Shown: piece after piece, positions 60,335-64,000 of the stretch
Position numbering within the stretch: the first letter of the stretch is position 1
How the letters are laid out: each line of letters begins with the position of its first letter
Assembly (NCBI RefSeq): GCF_041206865.1
Contig: NZ_JBGEDP010000001.1
Location: 1,798,001 to 1,862,000 of the forward strand
From: Mycobacterium sp. HUMS_12744610
Lineage (GTDB): Bacteria > Actinomycetota > Actinomycetes > Mycobacteriales > Mycobacteriaceae
Direction of reading: 5' to 3'
Length of the DNA: 64,000 bases
Notes under the pieces: generated by a model
Databases searched by the model: none
Seen by the model: the letters and a program-made list of their open reading frames with translations, nothing else
What the model was told of the DNA's origin: nothing
Translations under genes and position numbers: made by a program

Positions 60335-60724
60335 TCAGCCGCCCGAGCCGTAGGGGCGGGTGATGATCTCCATCGCGTGCCCGGAGGGATCCAGGAAGTA
60401 CACCCCGCGCCCGCCGTCGTGGTGGTTGATCTCGCCGGGCCGGCTCTGCCGCGGGTCGGCCCAGTGCTGCAGGCCGCGCGCGCGGATCTTGCCGTAGATC
60501 CTGTCGAAATCCTGCTCGGAGACCAGGAACGCATAGTGCTGGCGGGTGATGTCCGCCCCCGGGGCGACGTCGTCGTAGTCCAGGCTGGCGCCGTGGTCCA
60601 GCTCGACGACCAGAAAATGGCCGAACGGCTTCGGTGCGGGCAGGCCGAACAGCTCGGCGAGGAATTCCGCGGATTTCCGCTTGTCCCGCGACGCGACGAT
60701 GGTGTGGTTGAAGCTGATGGCCAT
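60335..60724 (-). CDS. VOC-superfamily (glyoxalase/bleomycin-resistance type) protein
   Basis: A 129-residue single-chain VOC protein: FNHTIVASRDKRKSAEFLAE at the start, FLVVELDHGASLDYDD with the central strand, QHYAFLVSEQDFDRIYGKI, and the closing GGRGVYFLDPSGHAMEIIT. Metal-ligand candidates are His8, His68 and Glu122. Substrate unknown. Convergent with canA (3 bases apart). Confidence 0.88.
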   Translation of the reverse strand: MAISFNHTIVASRDKRKSAEFLAELFGLPAPKPFGHFLVVELDHGASLDYDDVAPGADITRQHYAFLVSEQDFDRIYGKIRARGLQHWADPRQSRPGEINHHDGGRGVYFLDPSGHAMEIITRPYGSGG

Positions 60725-60814
60725 GGTGGTACCCCTTCACTTCTCCCGCGAGCGTGCGTGTCTGTACCGTGACACGCCGTCCAGGCTGTCATTCTGCGCA
60801 CCCTCGCGCCCGCC

Positions 60815-61237
60815 CTACTTCGGCGCGGTGAGCTCCAGGGCGATGTTGTCGGGGTCGCGGAACTGCAGGATGTACGACGGACCGATGTCCTTGACCGGCT
60901 CATGGGCCACCCCAAGTTCGTCCAAATGCGCTGCAGCGGAATCGATTTCGGACTTGCTGGCGAGCCGGAACGCGATGTGGTCCAGGCCGGTGCGGTCCTC
61001 GTCGAAGCGGTCGGTGCCGACCGGGCGCAACCCGAGCAGCGTGCCACCGAGGTCGTAGATGACGCCGCCGAACAAAAACCCCAACTGCTTGCGAGTCGCC
61101 TCCCCGGCGTTGTCGGGAACCTCCAGCAGGACCGGCCAGCCGAACACGCTCTCGTAGAACCACCGCGACCGTTCGATGTCGGTGACGGTCAGCCGCACGT
61201 GCGCGATGGAGGTGCTGCTCGAACCCACCCCGATCAT
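60815..61237 (-). CDS. VOC-superfamily dioxygenase-like protein
   Basis: A 140-residue VOC protein: TSIAHVRLTVTDIERSRWFYE, VFGWPVLLEV, GLDHIAFRLASKSEIDSAAAHL, and the final SYILQFRDPDNIALEL with the closing Glu. It is divergent from the LLM oxidoreductase gene (18 bp between starts, so promoters must overlap) and upstream of the other VOC gene on the same strand (90 bp). Confidence 0.88.
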   Translation of the reverse strand: MIGVGSSSTSIAHVRLTVTDIERSRWFYESVFGWPVLLEVPDNAGEATRKQLGFLFGGVIYDLGGTLLGLRPVGTDRFDEDRTGLDHIAFRLASKSEIDSAAAHLDELGVAHEPVKDIGPSYILQFRDPDNIALELTAPK

Positions 61238-61255
61238 GCTGCCAGAATCGGCTCT

Positions 61256-62146
61256 GTGCAGATAGCGATGACGATGCCGGTGATGGAGCCCGACCTGGAC
61301 GCGCCGCTATTGCGGGACTGGGCACGCACCGTCGACGAGGGCCCGTTCTCGTCGCTGTGCTGGGGCGAGCGGATCGCGTTCGACAACCCCGACAACCTGA
61401 CGCTGCTGGGCGCGCTGGCCGCCTGGACGGATCGGGTGCGGCTGATGACGACCGTGATCGTGCCGCAGCTGCACGATCCCGTCATGCTGGCCAAGGGGCT
61501 GGCCACCGGCGACATGCTCAGCGGCGGGCGGCTGATCGCGGGCATCGGCGTCGGCGGCAGGCACGAGGATTATCAGGCAGTGGGAGCGGACCCGGCGACG
61601 CAGACGATCCGCGGCATGGCCGAGCGCGTGGCGGTGATGAAGCGGGTGTGGGCCGGGGAGAAGATCACCGACTCGGTGTTGCCCGTCGGGCCGGCACCGG
61701 TGCAGCCGGGGGGCCCGCCGCTGTTCGTGGGCAGCATCGGGCCCAAGACCATCCGCAGCGCCGCGGCCTGGGCGGACGGGCTGGCCGGCACCACCCTGGA
61801 CCTCGACGCCGCCAAGCAGAATGAGCTGTTCGACGTGGCGCGGCAGGCGTGGGCGCAGGCCGGTAAGCCCAAACCCCACCTGATGACGTCGTTCTGGTTC
61901 GCGTTCGGCTCGCCCGAGGAGTCCCGGGCGCAGGTGCACCGCCACCTGCGGCGCTACATGAACTGGATACCGGCCGAGTACGTCGACGCGATGGCGCCGA
62001 CAACCGGCTGGGCCGGCACCGAGGAGCAGCTGCTGGACGTGTTGCGCAGGTTCTCCGACATCGGCACCGACGAGGTCCAGCTCATTCCGACCAGTTCGGG
62101 CCTCGACCAGGTGCGGCGTGCCGCCGACGTGGCCGGGCGGCTCTAG
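61256..62146 (+). CDS. LLM-class F420-dependent oxidoreductase
   Basis: A 296-residue TIM-barrel enzyme: N-terminal VQIAMTMPVMEPDLD, GALAAWTDRVRLMTTVIVPQLHDP, GRLIAGIGVGGRHEDYQAVG and GPPLFVGSIGPKTIRSAAAWADG are typical of mycobacterial F420 luciferase-like oxidoreductases. The GTG at 61256 is the only sensible start; there is little space for a leader before it. The last 4 bases overlap the K+ channel gene (convergent). Substrate unknown. Confidence 0.9.
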   Translation: MQIAMTMPVMEPDLDAPLLRDWARTVDEGPFSSLCWGERIAFDNPDNLTLLGALAAWTDRVRLMTTVIVPQLHDPVMLAKGLATGDMLSGGRLIAGIGVGGRHEDYQAVGADPATQTIRGMAERVAVMKRVWAGEKITDSVLPVGPAPVQPGGPPLFVGSIGPKTIRSAAAWADGLAGTTLDLDAAKQNELFDVARQAWAQAGKPKPHLMTSFWFAFGSPEESRAQVHRHLRRYMNWIPAEYVDAMAPTTGWAGTEEQLLDVLRRFSDIGTDEVQLIPTSSGLDQVRRAADVAGRL

Positions 62147-63857
62147 CTGGCGCGCTCGTTGACGCTGGCGGGGGCGGGCGGCTGTCCCTTGCGCAGCGTG
62201 GCCAGCAGCTCCCGGTAGGGCCCGACGAGGTAGACGGTGTCGCCGGCGCGCAGCCAGGCGTCGCGGCGCGGATGCAGGTTTAGGGCGCGTCGTGCCGGGT
62301 GATCGCGATGACGCGGGTGCGGGTGGACAGTTCGAACATCCGCAACCCGTCGAGTTCGCTGCCGGCCGCAACGTGCATGGCGCCGACCATGAACGAACGC
62401 TGCCCGACCGAGAACGTGCTGAGCACCTGCAGGCCCATCGCGGCTCCGATGAACCAGGGCACGGCCAGGTCGACGGTCGAGCGGACGTGTTCGAATCCGA
62501 ACCGCTGCGCGACCGCGCTGCCCAGCGCCCGGTCGTAGATGCGCAGCACGGTAGGCACGTGGGGCCGGTGCACGTGTGGCATCGTCCGCGGCCCCAGCAT
62601 CTCGCGCAGCACGATCCCGGTCTCGATGTTGACCATGTCGTCCTGGGTCAGCACCGCGACCGCGCGGGCGTGTTCGATGCGCGCCGACTCGAGCGTCTGG
62701 CGCAGCGTCGCGTCCCCGAAGATCACCGGAACGTCGAGCTGGGCCGCCGACGACAGGAACCGGCTGTTCTCGTCGCGCTCGATGACGGCCACGTCGTAGC
62801 CTGCGGCGGTCAGATCGCTGACGACGCGGATGCCGAATGAGCCCAGCCCCACCACCACGATGTGGTTGCGCAGATGGCCGGCCTGCCGGCGCCCGGCCGA
62901 GTGGGCGAAGCGGCGCGACAGCAGCAGGTCGGCGATGAACGCGACCAGCAGCGCGGTCGTGGTGACCCCGGCGAACATCAGCATGATGCTGAACAGTCGC
63001 AGCCACAGCGGCTGATGCAGGAAGCTGAAGTCCCCGTAGCCCACCGTCGCGATCGTCTCGGTGCTGAAGTACAGCGCGTCGATCCAGGTCATCGCGGGAC
63101 GCGGCTCGTAGCTGAAGCGCAGCAAGACGGTGGACCCGAGCCATAGGGTCATCGCGGCGGCCAGCGCCCGGTAGAACAACGGGTTGACCTCGTGGCGCAG
63201 GGTGCGTATGGCGTCGAACATCCGCCGCAGCCGGGGCGGGTGGGTGCGCGTGCGGTTGGGCCGGGGTGTCTTGATGCCGCAGCAGTCCAGTTCCTCGGGG
63301 GTGCCGATCATCACGGTCAGATCTCCCGCGCGGACCTCGTGGTCCCGGCCCGGGCAGGGCACGACCTTGCCGGGTGTCTCGGAGTTCTTGCCGTGAATCA
63401 CCGCCACCGGCGCCAGGTCGCCATAGAGGTCGCGGAGTCTGCCGTCGCGCGGCGCCTCGGCGTCGGAGACGACGAACTCGATGCCCGCCGCCTCGATCGG
63501 GTGGGCCTTGTGGGACAGGCACGCCTCCACGACCGACGGGGCCGCGAGGTCGGCGACGTCGAGGATCGCGCCCGGGCCGTTGTCGTCGGCCACCGCCGCG
63601 CGCAGCACGCCGTTGGCCAACCGCGCCACCACGCGCACGCCCGGATTGGCCTTGCGGGCCAGCAGTGCGATTTCGAGGTTGACCGCGTCGTCGTCGCCGG
63701 CGCAGACGATCGCGGCGGCCACGGCTATGCCAGCGGCGTGGAGACCGGCCGGGCTGGCGAGCTTGACGATGCTCACGCCGGCGTTGTTGAGCTCCTCGAC
63801 GATAGTCGCGGCCAGGGAGTCCTCGCCGCTGACGATGATGTGTCGGCGCACGTTCAC
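62143..63857 (-). CDS. K+ channel with two RCK/TrkA domains, 1-base lesion near the C-terminus
   Basis: About 570 residues. The N-terminal NAD-binding RCK domain reads VRRHIIVSGEDSLAATIVEEL. Then come two membrane helices around the pore with selectivity filter ATVGYGDF, then a second TrkA-N domain (HIVVVGLGSFGIRVVSDL; FGDATLRQTLESARI) and a TrkA-C region. The frame stops at ITRHDAP (TAA, 62282-62280). In the next frame the protein continues LNLHPRRDAWLRAGDTVYLV to TAG at 62143, so one base is missing near 62283. GTG at 63857 is a minimal start; 63998 is possible, and an ATG at 63886 behind GGGGTGGGGG would fit if another base were missing. Confidence 0.8.
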
Positions 63858-64000
63858 GCGCGTTTCGAGGTCGGCTCGTCCGGCATAAACCCCCACCCCT
63901 GGCGCTATCGGTGTTCGCTGGCTGTTATGACTATCGGACACCGCGCCGATTTGTGCCAGCGATGCGCCCGGACGCGATACTGGTCGGGTGTCCGTCATCG

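Overview
The window is GC-rich, slow-growing-type mycobacterial chromosome. The evidence is a near-continuous run of genes in the same order and orientation as the Mycobacterium tuberculosis segment sugC (Rv1238) to canA (Rv1284), numerous mycobacterial lipoproteins, a PE-family gene, frequent GTG starts and 1-8 base start/stop overlaps. Several tuberculosis landmarks are missing (vapBC33, PE_PGRS23, the relBE pair next to kgd, pknH/embR) and other genes take their place. This fits a non-tuberculous species; I cannot name it from sequence alone. Rv numbers are recalled gene-order equivalents, not search results.

Layout. 1-5.8 kb: end of the trehalose importer (sugC), a SUFU-domain gene, corA, mdh, a short-form malic enzyme and lpqZ. 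5.8-20.4 kb: an SDR, kgd (split here by an apparent 1-base deletion), a membrane protein, an MFS exporter, a nuclease-helicase, lprE, deaD and an acyltransferase. 20.4-24.4 kb is the main accessory insertion: an IS1380-type transposase and a PE domain joined directly to MPTR-like pentapeptide repeats. 24.4-27.7 kb: tetR-cyp130-FAD oxidase cluster. 27.7-29.5 kb is a decay zone: tap reduced to its two ends, udgB with a 1-base lesion near its 3' end, and a shattered FAD monooxygenase. 29.5-42.1 kb: a luciferase-like oxidoreductase, a very large tandem GGDEF-EAL membrane protein, Ddn-like, HIT, PatB-like, amiB2, a hypoxanthine-DNA-glycosylase-like gene with a 54-bp x4 repeat tail, an amidohydrolase overlapping an Rv1264-type adenylyl cyclase, and a conserved hypothetical. 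42.1-47.7 kb: a heterodimeric ABC exporter, lprB-lprC, a 58-bp MIRU-like repeat and a nonsense-truncated sixA. 47.7-49.3 kb: a poorly coding insert with two palindromes, one matching TACCC-N5-GGGTA. 49.3-64 kb: sbcD/sbcC-like pair, a hydrolase, the oppBCDA peptide importer, canA, two VOC proteins, an F420-type oxidoreductase and a K+ channel/RCK gene with another 1-base lesion.

Functional links: mdh, the malic enzyme and kgd are central carbon metabolism. SugC and OppABCD import sugar and peptides. The Rv1272c/Rv1273c-like pair is probably a lipid or drug exporter. The adenylyl cyclase and GGDEF-EAL protein are second-messenger enzymes. The nuclease pair, UdgB and the glycosylase are DNA repair.

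Caution: at least three conserved genes (kgd, udgB, the K+ channel) each need exactly one added base to be restored, and sixA carries one in-frame stop. This may be real decay or assembly error. The large deletions in tap and the monooxygenase cannot be base-calling errors.
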